A stretch of 64,000 bases of DNA, from NCBI GenBank assembly GCA_947476295.1, contig CANJQC010000005.1, positions 1 to 64,000 of the forward strand. The letters run 5' to 3'. Under the pieces are notes generated by a model. The model had not been told where the DNA came from, did no database searches, and worked only from the letters and a program-made list of their open reading frames with translations. The position numbers were made by a program, and so were the translations under genes. This DNA is from Planctomycetaceae bacterium. GTDB lineage: Bacteria; Planctomycetota; Planctomycetia; Planctomycetales; Planctomycetaceae. Positions 34,703-43,795 of the stretch are shown in pieces. Every line of letters begins with the position of its first letter. Position 1 is the first letter of the stretch.

Positions 34703-35428
34703 ATGGACCCAAGTCATCTTCAGGAACTGGTGACACTCGAAGATCATTACTGGTGGCACGTCGCCAAACGCAAGTTGGTTACGCGACTGATGAAGCGTTA
34801 CTGCCCACCGCCCGGGCGACTCGTCGAAGGCGGCATTGGATCGGGTCGCAACCTTGTTGAGTTTTCTGAGCTTGGTTACGACGTCACCGGTTTCGATCTG
34901 ATGCCGGAATCCGTGCAGCATGTGCGCAATCGCGGCATCGAAGATGTGCGTATTCACGATCTCGGTCGGCCATGGCCAGTCGATGATTCGTCGCTGCGAG
35001 CTGTTGTGCTGCTGGACGTACTGGAACATGTTGAAGATCCTGTCGCGGTGCTGAGGCACGCCTACACGGCATTGGAAGAAGGAGGAGCCGTGATCGCCAC
35101 TGTGCCGGCTCATCCCTGGCTATACAGTCGCTGGGACGAGCAACTGGGACACTTCCGTCGGTATACAACGCGCGAGTTTCGCCGTCACGCAAACGAAGCG
35201 AGTTTTCGCGTTTCATTCCTAAACTACTGGAATAGTTTTACAATGCCGGCGGCCGTTGCCATGCGGAGCTGGGAGAAATTTTTCCCGAGCCGCACACAAC
35301 CCGACTTCCCAGCCGTATCCTCATTCACCAACCGCGCGTTGCTGACAGCTGCGTCGGCTGAACGATGGTGCCTGACAAACTTCGGGCTTCCAACCGGTCT
35401 TTCTCTGGCAGGAGTTCTGCTGAAATGA
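34703..35428 (+). CDS. class I SAM-dependent methyltransferase
   Basis: A 241-residue methyltransferase with motif I LVEGGIGSGRNLVEFSELG, the acidic strand-2 end in GFDLMPES, VVLLDVLEHVEDPVAV and a YTALEEGGAVIATVPA segment. It starts MDPSHLQELVTLEDHYWWHVAKR; the 'DHYWWH' start is typical of methyltransferases found beside glycosyltransferases in polysaccharide and lipid-sugar clusters. Its stop overlaps the start of the following GT2 gene (ATGA at 35425-35428), so the two are translationally coupled and probably act on the same lipid- or sugar-linked product. Confidence 0.85.
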   Translation: MDPSHLQELVTLEDHYWWHVAKRKLVTRLMKRYCPPPGRLVEGGIGSGRNLVEFSELGYDVTGFDLMPESVQHVRNRGIEDVRIHDLGRPWPVDDSSLRAVVLLDVLEHVEDPVAVLRHAYTALEEGGAVIATVPAHPWLYSRWDEQLGHFRRYTTREFRRHANEASFRVSFLNYWNSFTMPAAVAMRSWEKFFPSRTQPDFPAVSSFTNRALLTAASAERWCLTNFGLPTGLSLAGVLLK

Positions 35429-36537
35429 AGCCTCAGACGAATCGCAAAGCCCGTGATCGTCGAACAGCGAAAGTTTCTGTCGTGCTGCCGGTATTTAATG
35501 AAACGGCTATTCTGCAGGAACTCAATCGCTGGATCGTCGCGGTCCTTGAACGTACGAAATCGAACTTTGAGGTCGTTTATGTGAACGACGGTTCTTCGGA
35601 TGGTTCGCGCGAAAATCTGACCACACTGGCGGAACAGGATCGACGGATCGTCGTCGTTCATCTGTCACGCAACTTTGGACATCAGCCAGCGGTTCATGCT
35701 GGTCTGGAACACGCGATGGGCGACGTCGTGATCGTGATGGATTCGGATCTGCAGGACAATCCAGAGGCCATTCCTGCGTTTCTGGATCAGTGGGAAAGTG
35801 GCTTCGATGTCGTTTACGCTCAACGGACCAATCGGAAGGAATCACTGCCTAAGCGCGTCCTTTTTTATAGTTTCTATCGCTTGCTGAACGCGATTGCCGA
35901 CAGCCCGATCCCGGCAGACGCGGGTAATTTCGGATTGCTGGATCGATCCGTTGTCGATGCCGTGCTGTCGCTTCCCGAACGCGAACGCTTCTTTCCTGGT
36001 CTGCGGAGCTGGGCGGGATTTCGTCAGACGGGAATTCCGGTCGAACGGGGGGCTCGGCACGACGATACGCCGCGTGTTTCTCTGCGAGGATTGTTTCGAC
36101 TTGCCAAGACCGCTATTTTTTCGTTCTCATCCTTCCCGCTGAAGTTTTTCTACGTGATCGCCGGAGTTTCTGCCACGGTCTGCTTGGGCACGATTGCCTT
36201 TGTGCTGTGGCATCGTCTGCTCACCGGACTCGCGATTCCGGGCTGGGCGTCCGTCATCATCACAGCTTCCTTTTTTGGTTCACTCAACGCATTTGGAATC
36301 TCGATCCTTGGCGAATATGTAATTCGGATCTACGATCAAGTGCGAGCTCGTCCGGTATATGTGAAAGCTGAAACACTGAATTCCGGCGTCTCCCGAAACT
36401 CACACGTCCTTAATGGGACGCATTCGCCTGTCGATGACTTGAACCGTATTGAACAACTGCTGTCTGATTTGCACAGGGATTACTCATCGACTGCGCCACG
36501 ATCGGCAGTGGGGCAGACTTCCAGCCTGCCGTATTAG
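35425..36537 (+). CDS. family 2 glycosyltransferase with C-terminal membrane helices (GtrB/DPM-like)
   Basis: A 370-residue GT2 enzyme that would move a sugar from a nucleotide donor to polyprenyl phosphate. The nucleotide-binding start is VSVVLPVFNET and VVYVNDGSSDGS; the metal site is in VIVMDSDLQDNPE; AGNFGLLDR and a FFPGLRSW segment follow. Two membrane helices near residues 235-300 (FFYVIAGVSATVCLGTIAF; IITASFFGSLNAFGISILG) are as in GtrB. The ATG at 35425 overlaps the methyltransferase stop. The last nine residues, VGQTSSLPY, are encoded by the left arm of a palindromic repeat, so the natural C-terminus was probably replaced or extended by that element. Confidence 0.9.
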   Translation: MKPQTNRKARDRRTAKVSVVLPVFNETAILQELNRWIVAVLERTKSNFEVVYVNDGSSDGSRENLTTLAEQDRRIVVVHLSRNFGHQPAVHAGLEHAMGDVVIVMDSDLQDNPEAIPAFLDQWESGFDVVYAQRTNRKESLPKRVLFYSFYRLLNAIADSPIPADAGNFGLLDRSVVDAVLSLPERERFFPGLRSWAGFRQTGIPVERGARHDDTPRVSLRGLFRLAKTAIFSFSSFPLKFFYVIAGVSATVCLGTIAFVLWHRLLTGLAIPGWASVIITASFFGSLNAFGISILGEYVIRIYDQVRARPVYVKAETLNSGVSRNSHVLNGTHSPVDDLNRIEQLLSDLHRDYSSTAPRSAVGQTSSLPY

Positions 36538-36590
36538 CTGAAAAGACAAACTCTTCAGCAATGAATGGCAGGCTGAAAGCCTGCCCCATG
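36508..36590. repeat. 83-bp palindromic repeat element
   Basis: Inverted arms of 23 bases, 36508-36530 and 36567-36589, match with three mismatches and are separated by 36 bases. The arms contain GGGGCAG...CAGCCTGCC and its complement. The left arm codes for the end of the upstream glycosyltransferase. The structure resembles the 'GGCAGGCT...GCCTGCCCC' palindromes often seen between planctomycete genes and looks like a non-autonomous REP/MITE-type element. Confidence 0.75.
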
Positions 36591-36661
36591 GTCTCAGCCG
36601 CGGAGCGACTCAGCGACGTACTTTCAACACTTTTTTCTTCCAGTACTTACTGAGCGACATC

Positions 36662-37981
36662 ATGAAAATCACGATGATTGGAACCGGGTACGTGGGACTC
36701 GTTACCGGAACCTGTTTCGCAGAAAGCGGCAACGATGTGACCTGTCTGGACGTCGATAGTCGCAAAGTCAAATTACTCAACGACGGTGGCGTCCCGATCT
36801 ACGAACCGGGATTGGAAGAACTCGTTAAACGCAATGCTGCAGCCGGCCGTCTGACATTTACCACCAGCTACGAAGATGCCATTTCGTTCGCTCAATGCGT
36901 CTTCATCTGTGTCGGAACACCACAGGACGAATCGGGTGCTGCCGATCTGCGATACGTGCAGAGCGCGGCGGAAAGCATGGCTCCGTATTTGAACGCGAAT
37001 GCCGTGGTTGTCTGCAAGAGTACCGTACCGGTGGGCACAAATCGCCGAGTCGCCGCATGGATCAAAGCGAAAACCGATACTGCGTTCAGCATCGCCTCAA
37101 ATCCGGAGTTCCTCAAGGAAGGTGCGGCAATTGATGACTTTACGAAACCCGATCGAGTTGTCGTAGGTGTCGATGATCCCGCCGCAGCGGACGTTCTGCT
37201 GGAATTGTACAAGCCGTTTCTGCGCACAGAGAAGCCATTCATTTCTGTCTGCATCGAAAGCGCAGAGATGATCAAATATGCGGCCAACTGCATGTTGGCT
37301 ACAAAGATCAGCTTCATCAACGAGATGGCGAACATCTGCGAACGTGTCGGAGCGGATATCAACGAAGTTCGCAAGGGTATCGGACACGATGCTCGGATTG
37401 GATTTTCTTTTCTGTTTCCTGGCGTCGGCTACGGCGGTTCGTGTTTTCCAAAAGACGTCCGAGCCCTCGCGGCACTGGCTTCTGAATACGGCGTCGAGCC
37501 TCGCATTCTGCGTACTGTCGATGAAACGAATAACCAGCAAAAACACGTGCTGTTCCGCAAGCTGCTTGATTACTTTGGCGGTGACCTGACCGGACGCACG
37601 ATCGCTGTCTGGGGACTGAGCTTTAAGCCTCGCACCGATGATATCCGTGAAGCTCCTGCACTAGTGCTGGTTCAGAGTCTGCTTGAAGCTGGCGCGATCG
37701 TCAAAGTCCACGATCCAGTCGCTCTGGAGAATGTTCGGAAAGAAATCGGCGACCGTATCACCTACTGCGACCATCATTACGACGCCTGCGAAGGTGCGGA
37801 TGCCATTGCAATCGTGACGGAATGGAATGAATTCCGAAATCCGGATTTTAACTATATAAAACTGAAGATGAAGTCACCGGTCATCTTCGACGGTCGCAAT
37901 TTGTACGACCGCACCAAAATGGCGGCTCGCGGGTTTTACTACTCCGGCATCGGTCTGAGCGCTTTGCCCGTCAGCAAGTAG
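36662..37981 (+). CDS. ugd: UDP-glucose 6-dehydrogenase
   Basis: A 439-residue enzyme of the UDP-glucose/GDP-mannose dehydrogenase family, which makes UDP-glucuronate with NAD+. The N-terminal Rossmann motif is [19 protein letters not shown], followed by KSTVPVGT and [16 protein letters not shown]. The catalytic Cys is residue 261 in [12 protein letters not shown]. The C-terminal UDP-binding domain has [16 protein letters not shown]. It follows the methyltransferase-GT2 pair after a 124-bp gap that contains the palindromic element, and likely supplies uronic acid for surface polysaccharide. Confidence 0.96.
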   Translation: MKITMIGTGYVGLVTGTCFAESGNDVTCLDVDSRKVKLLNDGGVPIYEPGLEELVKRNAAAGRLTFTTSYEDAISFAQCVFICVGTPQDESGAADLRYVQSAAESMAPYLNANAVVVCKSTVPVGTNRRVAAWIKAKTDTAFSIASNPEFLKEGAAIDDFTKPDRVVVGVDDPAAADVLLELYKPFLRTEKPFISVCIESAEMIKYAANCMLATKISFINEMANICERVGADINEVRKGIGHDARIGFSFLFPGVGYGGSCFPKDVRALAALASEYGVEPRILRTVDETNNQQKHVLFRKLLDYFGGDLTGRTIAVWGLSFKPRTDDIREAPALVLVQSLLEAGAIVKVHDPVALENVRKEIGDRITYCDHHYDACEGADAIAIVTEWNEFRNPDFNYIKLKMKSPVIFDGRNLYDRTKMAARGFYYSGIGLSALPVSK

Positions 37982-38040
37982 AATTAAACGTCGTGTGTGG
38001 AAATATCCTAAATTGCCGCAGCCTCCGCTATGAACTGTAG

Positions 38041-38142
38041 TCAGGGAGCGACCGAACTACGCAGGCGACCTCGCTCTGCCGACCGGCATTCCTTTGAACG
38101 CTCAGTCAAAAACAGCGCCGTGGCACAAAAACCAATCTTCCA
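38041..38142. repeat. dispersed intergenic repeat, copy A
   Basis: About 100 bases after ugd resemble a second stretch at 43707-43795. The shared core runs from AGGCGA through CGCTC and GCCGAC to GCATTCCT, then ACGC and CGC.G.GTGGCA. Both copies sit at a 3' end between convergent genes. Confidence 0.55.
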
Positions 38143-38163
38143 CGTCGCTTTTTGGCCTCTTTC

Positions 38164-39399
38164 TCACCGACTGAGATTCTCAAACATGTAGAGGCCGGAT
38201 TTTCCTGGGCACACAACATCGATGTCTCCGTCACCGTCTATGTCAACCGCCGCGATCTGAAGTCCTGTGCCGGCGCTGCCTGTCGGGAAATCTTTCAGAG
38301 CCCAGCGGTCCTTGGCGTCTTTGGGAGCGTTGATCGCAGGGTCGCCGTGGAAGATCGTGTGCCTCATCCATTTTGCTGCGACACGGTCAAATTGATAATA
38401 GTAGACCACGGATGCATCGGTGTCGCCTGGTTCTACTTCGTGCGCGTAGACTCGTTTGCCCGTAATGAGTTCCTGTTCGCCTTTGCCATCAAGATCGGCA
38501 AAAACCAGTGTGTGGACCTGAGAGAATGTGTCGTCGATATCCAGCCTGGTCCATTCGCGCTTGCCGTCGTTTCCCACGGATTGCTTGAGCCAATGCAAAC
38601 CGAAGCCGTGGCCCATGCCGTACACGATGTCCGCCAACTGATCGCCATCGACGTCGCGACCGTGAATAAAAAACCCGGCTGCTCCCAGCTGGAACTCGGC
38701 ATGAAACTGCCATGCGCTGGAAGCAGCGTCCTCGGGCTGTTCATGCCAGCCTTTCGGCGTGATAATGTCCAGCCTTCCGTCACGGTTGATGTCTCCGACT
38801 CCCACACCATGCCCGGCACCTTCGCTGCCAAGATCATGTTTGGTCCAGACGACGGCAGGCTTCTGTTGCGTCAGCTCATACCAGACAACGACGTTACCCG
38901 TGTTCGGCAGAAAATCGAGTTTCCCGTCGCCGTTGATATCGACAAGTTCGCCGGTCTCCATATTTCCGGGAGTATCAATTTCATGCTCAGTCCACGGTGC
39001 AGTCGCATCGCCACCCGGATTCTCGACCCAGCCAACTCGCCTGCCGAAGTAATTGCAGGTGACGATATCAGGGCGCCCGTCGTCGTTCACATCCAGCGGC
39101 GAATCTGAGAAGTCTTCATAATAGTGCGGATTCGGGCCACTCGCCGGAACATCACGCACCTTGCGCTTCGTCCAGTTCGGAGCTTCATACCACGAATCGC
39201 CGCAGAAGATATCCGTCTTCCCGTCCCCATTGAAGTCAGCCGTTCCACAAGCTTCATACGGCGACTGATCATTGATCGTGTGCATCTTCCAGTTCAGGTC
39301 CGGATGAGATTCCTGAGCAAACGCGGCGGCATCGCCTATCACAATATAACCAATGGAAAGGCAGATGAGCGTGGACGTGCGACCGGATTGAATCAGCAT
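38164..39399 (-). CDS. secreted FG-GAP/VCBS repeat protein
   Basis: A 411-residue exported beta-propeller-type protein. A signal peptide (LICLSIGYIVIGDAAAFAQ) is followed by repeated Asp-rich calcium-binding FG-GAP/VCBS units: ADFNGDGKTDIFCGD, DVNDDGRPDIVTCN, DINGDGKLDFLP, DINRDGRLDIITP, DVDGDQLADIVYG and DIDGDGDIDVVCPG. Such proteins bind Ca2+ and often recognise carbohydrates or proteins outside the cell; the ligand is unknown. The ATG at 39399 with GGAG 6 bases upstream is preferred to the open frame from 39558. Confidence 0.85.
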   Translation of the reverse strand: MLIQSGRTSTLICLSIGYIVIGDAAAFAQESHPDLNWKMHTINDQSPYEACGTADFNGDGKTDIFCGDSWYEAPNWTKRKVRDVPASGPNPHYYEDFSDSPLDVNDDGRPDIVTCNYFGRRVGWVENPGGDATAPWTEHEIDTPGNMETGELVDINGDGKLDFLPNTGNVVVWYELTQQKPAVVWTKHDLGSEGAGHGVGVGDINRDGRLDIITPKGWHEQPEDAASSAWQFHAEFQLGAAGFFIHGRDVDGDQLADIVYGMGHGFGLHWLKQSVGNDGKREWTRLDIDDTFSQVHTLVFADLDGKGEQELITGKRVYAHEVEPGDTDASVVYYYQFDRVAAKWMRHTIFHGDPAINAPKDAKDRWALKDFPTGSAGTGLQIAAVDIDGDGDIDVVCPGKSGLYMFENLSR

Positions 39400-39665
39400 C
39401 AAAAACTCCAGGCAAGGCTTCGAAGGCAATGATATTAAAGGAGATGGCAGGCAGCGATTTGGCACCGATGTTCGCCTAAATGACATCAGTCTGGCAAGCG
39501 ACCGAAGAAAACATATTGATCCTGTCGAAAATCTGGTGATGCAGGCTTTCACGCTCACGCCGAGAGCGATGATGTCCTAGAATCCGGGGCTCGAAATTGA
39601 CGACGGCTCTGCAAATGAGAATGCTGGCTGTGCAACGAACTGTCTTCTGGCGGATTTGACGGAAC

Positions 39666-41249
39666 ATGATTTGCGTGAGTCTCGGGCGAACTCGGCATTC
39701 GTCGATGATGGAAGAACACCGGTCTCTGGCTGAAAAGAAGGCCGAACTGGTCGAGCTGCGCGTTGATTACATGCGCAAGCGGCCTGATATCGGACTGATG
39801 CTGAAGGACCGACCGACGCCTGTGGTCGTCACCTGTCGTCGCCGAGCGGATCGTGGTCGCTGGTTTGGCACGGAGGAGCAGCGGCAGACGATTCTGCGGG
39901 AAGCCATCATCGGCGGGGCAGAGTACGTCGATCTCGAAGACGACATCGCGAAGTCCGTCCGTCGCTACGGGAAAACGAAGCGGATCGTTAGCTATCACAA
40001 CTTCGAAGAGACACCGATGGAGTTGTACGATATTTATCGGCGTCTAACGCAGTGTGATGCGGACATCATTAAAATTGTGACAATGGCAAATTCGCCGGCA
40101 GACAATGTTCGCATGCTGGAAATGGTGAGTGCGTCGGAGATCCCGACGGTCGGGTTCTGCATGGGTGAACTGGGCACCATCAGTCGCATTCTCTGCGGAC
40201 GAGCAGGTTCACCGTTCACTTATGCCAGCTTCAGTCGTGAACGCGAGCTGGCTCCTGGGCAGTTGTCGTATGCAGAAGTCCGCAACCTGTATCGATACAA
40301 CAGGATTACGAAGGACACAAAAGTATTTGGTGTGATCGGTGACCCGATTGCTCACAGCAAGAGTCCCCTTATTCACAACGCGGCGTTTCGCAAATTGGGC
40401 ATCGATGCAGTCTACCTGCCGCTTCGCATTCCAGCCGATTTGCTTCTGCCATCGCTGAAAGAATTCGATCGCCTGAAGATCAGCGGCTACAGTGTCACGA
40501 TTCCCCACAAAGAAAGCGTGCTGCAGTTCTGCGACAGCATGTCTGAAGAAACCGATCTGATCGGTGCGGCAAACACACTCTTTCGACACAACGATGAGTG
40601 GAACGCGACGAATACCGATGCTCCGGCGGCGTTGGAAGCCATTCAGGAGGGACTTAAGAAATCCGGCGGTGTGACGGATCTGGTCGGTCGAAAAGTTCTG
40701 ATCCTCGGAGCAGGGGGAGTCTCACGCGCCGTCGGACACGCATTGCTGAGCGCTAAGGCTGCAGTGTCTGTGACAAATCGTTCACGAGATCGGGGCCGCG
40801 CGTTGGCAGCGGAACTCGGTTGTCAATTTGTGTCCTGGGAAAATCGCGGCGCAGAAATGTGCGAAGTGCTGGTGAATTGCACGTCGGTTGGCATGCATCC
40901 GAATCTGGATGAATCACCCTTCGAACAGCATTGGATAGGAGATTCGACGTTGGTGTTCGATACGATCTACAACCCGGAACAGACGTTGTTGCTTAAACAC
41001 GCCCGAGAACGCGGCTGTCCGACTGTCAGTGGTGTTGAAATGTTCGTGCGGCAGGCGGCGAAACAGTTCGAACTCTTCACCGGTCAGGTTGCACCTGTTG
41101 ACTATATGGCAGAAACGTTGCGAGTTTCCACGTCAGCAGCGCATGCGATTGTCAGTCTCGCCGAATCTGTCCCCGTTGCGAAACCGAGAACCGCCTTACG
41201 TCCGGTGTCAGAGCCGGACCACGACGATGATGACTCCGCGACCGAGTAA
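39666..41249 (+). CDS. aroDE: bifunctional 3-dehydroquinate dehydratase / shikimate dehydrogenase
   Basis: A 527-residue fusion of two consecutive shikimate-pathway enzymes. Residues 1-215 are a type I dehydroquinase with catalytic His111 (SYHNFEE) and the Schiff-base lysine near residue 136 (ADIIKIVTMA), plus GFCMGELGTISR. Residues 218-500 are an AroE shikimate dehydrogenase with GDPIAHSKSPLIHN, SVTIPHKE, NTDAPAALEA and LILGAGGVSRAV. The order matches plant and chlamydial AroDE fusions. A tail of about 30 residues ends in a run of aspartates. The start at ATG 39666 (MICVSLGRTRHSSM) is natural for type I dehydroquinase. Confidence 0.93.
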   Translation: MICVSLGRTRHSSMMEEHRSLAEKKAELVELRVDYMRKRPDIGLMLKDRPTPVVVTCRRRADRGRWFGTEEQRQTILREAIIGGAEYVDLEDDIAKSVRRYGKTKRIVSYHNFEETPMELYDIYRRLTQCDADIIKIVTMANSPADNVRMLEMVSASEIPTVGFCMGELGTISRILCGRAGSPFTYASFSRERELAPGQLSYAEVRNLYRYNRITKDTKVFGVIGDPIAHSKSPLIHNAAFRKLGIDAVYLPLRIPADLLLPSLKEFDRLKISGYSVTIPHKESVLQFCDSMSEETDLIGAANTLFRHNDEWNATNTDAPAALEAIQEGLKKSGGVTDLVGRKVLILGAGGVSRAVGHALLSAKAAVSVTNRSRDRGRALAAELGCQFVSWENRGAEMCEVLVNCTSVGMHPNLDESPFEQHWIGDSTLVFDTIYNPEQTLLLKHARERGCPTVSGVEMFVRQAAKQFELFTGQVAPVDYMAETLRVSTSAAHAIVSLAESVPVAKPRTALRPVSEPDHDDDDSATE

Positions 41250-41382
41250 TCCTGCGATTCCGGAGGCTGGGCATTCATGTGCGACGATAGCGATCCTGAC
41301 GACGACGACAGATCTTCCAACCGGGATCAGGGGTTCCGCCGAATAACGGACTACGAAAAATACTCGCAGAAAGACACCAACT

Positions 41383-42147
41383 ATGCCGCCCATCGACAAG
41401 CCCCGTATCATCGCCGTCATGCCCGCCTACAATGCGGAAACAACTTTGGAACGTACACTGCGCGATATCCCGCTCGGCACAGTCGATGAAATCATTCTGG
41501 TTGATGACTGCAGCAAAGACCGAACCGTCGAAGTCGCACGTTCGCTGGGACTGACTGTGATTCCACATGAACGCAACACCGGGTACGGCGGCAACCAGAA
41601 GACGTGCTATACGGCTGCACTTGAACGAGGTGCCGATATCGTTGTAATGATTCATCCGGATTATCAGTATGACAGTCGAGTGATTCCTGTCGCAGCGGAG
41701 TTGATCCGCCTTGGGAACTGTGACGTGATTCTGGGCTCCAGAATCCGCACGCGTGCCGAGGCACTGCAGGGCGGGATGCCCGCCTGGAAATACGTGGCCA
41801 ATCGGTGTCTCACGATCTTTGAGAACGTGATACTTGGTCAGAATCTTGGAGATTTTCACAGCGGTTTCCGCGCATATCGACGTGAGGTTCTTGAGACTGT
41901 GCCGTGGCAGGAGAACTCCGACGACTTCGTCTTCGACACGCAGTTTCTGGCTCAAGCTGTTTACTACAATTTCAAGCTGGGCGATATTCCAGTTCCCGTC
42001 CGCTATTTTGCGGAAGCATCCAGCATCAATTTCCGCCGAAGCATGCGCTACGGCCTGCTGACGTTGTGGGTGATGTTTGAGTTCTGGTGCAATCGCCTGG
42101 GAATCTGCAAGTCGAAAATCTACCGTAAGCCAAAGCCGAGTGTTTGA
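41383..42147 (+). CDS. family 2 glycosyltransferase (dolichyl/undecaprenyl-phosphate sugar transferase-like)
   Basis: A 254-residue GT2 enzyme resembling DPM1-like transferases. The nucleotide site is [11 protein letters not shown] and [13 protein letters not shown]; the catalytic region has [23 protein letters not shown] (DxD-like) and [16 protein letters not shown] weak hydrophobic segment near the C-terminus ([12 protein letters not shown]) may touch the membrane. It probably makes a lipid-linked sugar for glycan assembly. It lies downstream of aroDE by 133 bases and is not obviously coupled to it. Confidence 0.88.
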   Translation: MPPIDKPRIIAVMPAYNAETTLERTLRDIPLGTVDEIILVDDCSKDRTVEVARSLGLTVIPHERNTGYGGNQKTCYTAALERGADIVVMIHPDYQYDSRVIPVAAELIRLGNCDVILGSRIRTRAEALQGGMPAWKYVANRCLTIFENVILGQNLGDFHSGFRAYRREVLETVPWQENSDDFVFDTQFLAQAVYYNFKLGDIPVPVRYFAEASSINFRRSMRYGLLTLWVMFEFWCNRLGICKSKIYRKPKPSV

Positions 42148-42298
42148 AGCAGCCGATGCATTCCCTGGTCGGCAATTTAATGGATTTACGACGACGGCAA
42201 GGGTATATTGCGTCCTTGTGGCGCACTCATCGAGCAAAGAATGATGCTGTGCATCAGTCGCCATGATATGACTCATTAAACGTCTGGCAAGGAATCGC

Positions 42299-42862
42299 AT
42301 GTCGCTATCATCCGAAACGATTCGTAAGTCTCCGACGAAGCTGACGTATAACGAATACGTCCTGTTTCCGTACGATGGCAAGCGGCACGAGATTATTGAT
42401 GGACGACACTACATGAATGCTGCACCAGTTCCGCGTCATCAGGCTGTTTCTCGTCACATTCAGTTTCAACTCTATGAGCAGATTGAGATGAAGTCACTTG
42501 GCCAGGTGATCAATTCTCCCATTGATCTTCAGCTTAGCGACGTCGATGTAGTACAGCCGGATCTTGTCGTCGTGCTGGCCACGAATCGCATCATCACTCA
42601 GACCAGAATCAGCGGCGTACCAGATCTGGTGATCGAAATCCTGTCGCCGTCGAATCGCAAACATGACACGGAGCTCAAGAGACGACTGTACGAACAGTTC
42701 GCTGTCCCTGAATACTGGATCGTTGATCCCGATGAATGCATTGTGGTTCGTTATAGACGAAATGAAACTGGCACATTCGGGGAACCGACTCACTTCAAAG
42801 ATGTTATCACGTTCGCAGGCATCCCGGGTGGAGTGACCATCGATCTGACTCGTGTCTGGTAG
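42299..42862 (+). CDS. Uma2 family (DUF820) putative endonuclease
   Basis: A 187-residue protein of the Uma2/DUF820 family, which has a PD-(D/E)xK nuclease-like fold and is very abundant in cyanobacteria and planctomycetes. The family core is present: LTYNEYVLFP, RHEIIDGRHYM, PRHQAVS, then VVQPDLVVVL and PDLVIEILSPSNRKHD, with YWIVDP near the end. The acidic and lysine residues of the nuclease site (E of RHEIIDG, D of QPD, E of VIEILSPS) are visible. The biological role is not established. The stop is 16 bases before the start of an ECF sigma factor. Confidence 0.85.
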   Translation: MSLSSETIRKSPTKLTYNEYVLFPYDGKRHEIIDGRHYMNAAPVPRHQAVSRHIQFQLYEQIEMKSLGQVINSPIDLQLSDVDVVQPDLVVVLATNRIITQTRISGVPDLVIEILSPSNRKHDTELKRRLYEQFAVPEYWIVDPDECIVVRYRRNETGTFGEPTHFKDVITFAGIPGGVTIDLTRVW

Positions 42863-42878
42863 ATCGGGTATCGTTGAA

Positions 42879-43436
42879 ATGACCAATGTCACTGTTGTGT
42901 TGAATGCCATCGAATCCGGTGAAGCGAGAACCGAAGATCTGCGGCCTCTGGTGTATGACGAACTTCGGCAACTGGCAGCCGGGCAAATGCGTCATGAACG
43001 CGGCGGACTCACGCTGCAGGCCACGGCGTTGGTTCACGAAGCCTTTCTTCGGCTGGTCGGCGGTGAAAATGCAACATGGCAAAACCGGCGGCATTTTTTC
43101 GGTGCGGCGGCACTGGCGATGCAGCGAATTCTCGTGGAACAGGCTCAACGCAAAGGACGACTGAAACACGGAGGCAATCGGCAGGAAGTTGCAATCTCCG
43201 ACATCGACATCATAGCCGACGCGAACCAATCCTATGAGGAACTCCTCGCCCTTGACGACGCTCTGATCCAGTTGCAGGCGGAAGACCCGGAGAAGGCCGA
43301 ACTGATTCGTCTTCGATATTTCGCCGGACTGACAGAAGAAGAGGCTGCTCATACGCTGAACATCTCCCGCGCGACGGCTTCTCGCTGGTGGACGTACGCA
43401 AAAGCGTGGCTGTTTGCAAAGGTGCGTGGTGAGTAA
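42879..43436 (+). CDS. ECF-type RNA polymerase sigma factor
   Basis: A 185-residue ECF-family sigma factor of the group expanded in planctomycetes. Region 2 contains LRPLVYDELRQLAAGQM, ALVHEAFLRLVG and RRHFFGAAALAMQRILVE. Region 4 has LIRLRYFAGLTEEEAAHTL followed by ISRATASRWWTYAKAWL. Such sigma factors often work with protein kinases or large extended proteins instead of a classical anti-sigma factor; none is adjacent. The ATG at 42879 (MTNVTVVLNAIE) is preferred to the open frame from 42852, which overlaps the Uma2 gene. Confidence 0.9.
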   Translation: MTNVTVVLNAIESGEARTEDLRPLVYDELRQLAAGQMRHERGGLTLQATALVHEAFLRLVGGENATWQNRRHFFGAAALAMQRILVEQAQRKGRLKHGGNRQEVAISDIDIIADANQSYEELLALDDALIQLQAEDPEKAELIRLRYFAGLTEEEAAHTLNISRATASRWWTYAKAWLFAKVRGE

Positions 43437-43526
43437 AGCTGGTTGAAACTGGATTTTGCGGTTCGGCGCGAACTTCATTGATGCATCTTAGAATGTCCGT
43501 GGTATGCTTATCGCGATCGTCGGAGT

Positions 43527-43709
43527 ATGTATGAGATTGCCGCTGTCTGCATGACCGCAGGGATGCTGCTGCGTGAAGAGATTCTGGGCCATGCCGCATG
43601 GAAGAACTTGTTCCGGCTGATGGGCTACGCACTGCTGGGACCCATTGGTATCGGATTATGGATTTGGCAGCAGTCCGCTGCGAAACCGCCCCGTTCCGCA
43701 AACCCCTAG
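43527..43709 (+). CDS. possible small membrane protein
   Basis: A 60-codon frame with one strongly hydrophobic stretch (LFRLMGYALLGPIGIGLWIW) and a short Pro/Ser-rich tail. GGAG precedes the region, but only one base before this ATG, so the true start is uncertain; a second frame, MLIAIVGVCM, overlaps just upstream. The end of the frame runs into the dispersed repeat at 43707. No family is known. It may be a real planctomycete microprotein or a chance frame. Confidence 0.35.
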   Translation: MYEIAAVCMTAGMLLREEILGHAAWKNLFRLMGYALLGPIGIGLWIWQQSAAKPPRSANP

Positions 43710-43795
43710 CCTCGTAGGCGATGCCGCTCCGCCGACATGCATTCCTCTTCACGCCTGTGCAAGACCAACGCAGCGGTGTGGCAACCCCAGTCCTA
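43707..43795. repeat. dispersed intergenic repeat, copy B
   Basis: The counterpart of the element at 38041-38142. Similar blocks occur in the same order and orientation (AGGCGA, CGCTC, GCCGAC, GCATTCCT, ACGC, GTGGCA). It lies between convergent genes, and the last bases overlap the end of the membrane-protein gene. Confidence 0.55.
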
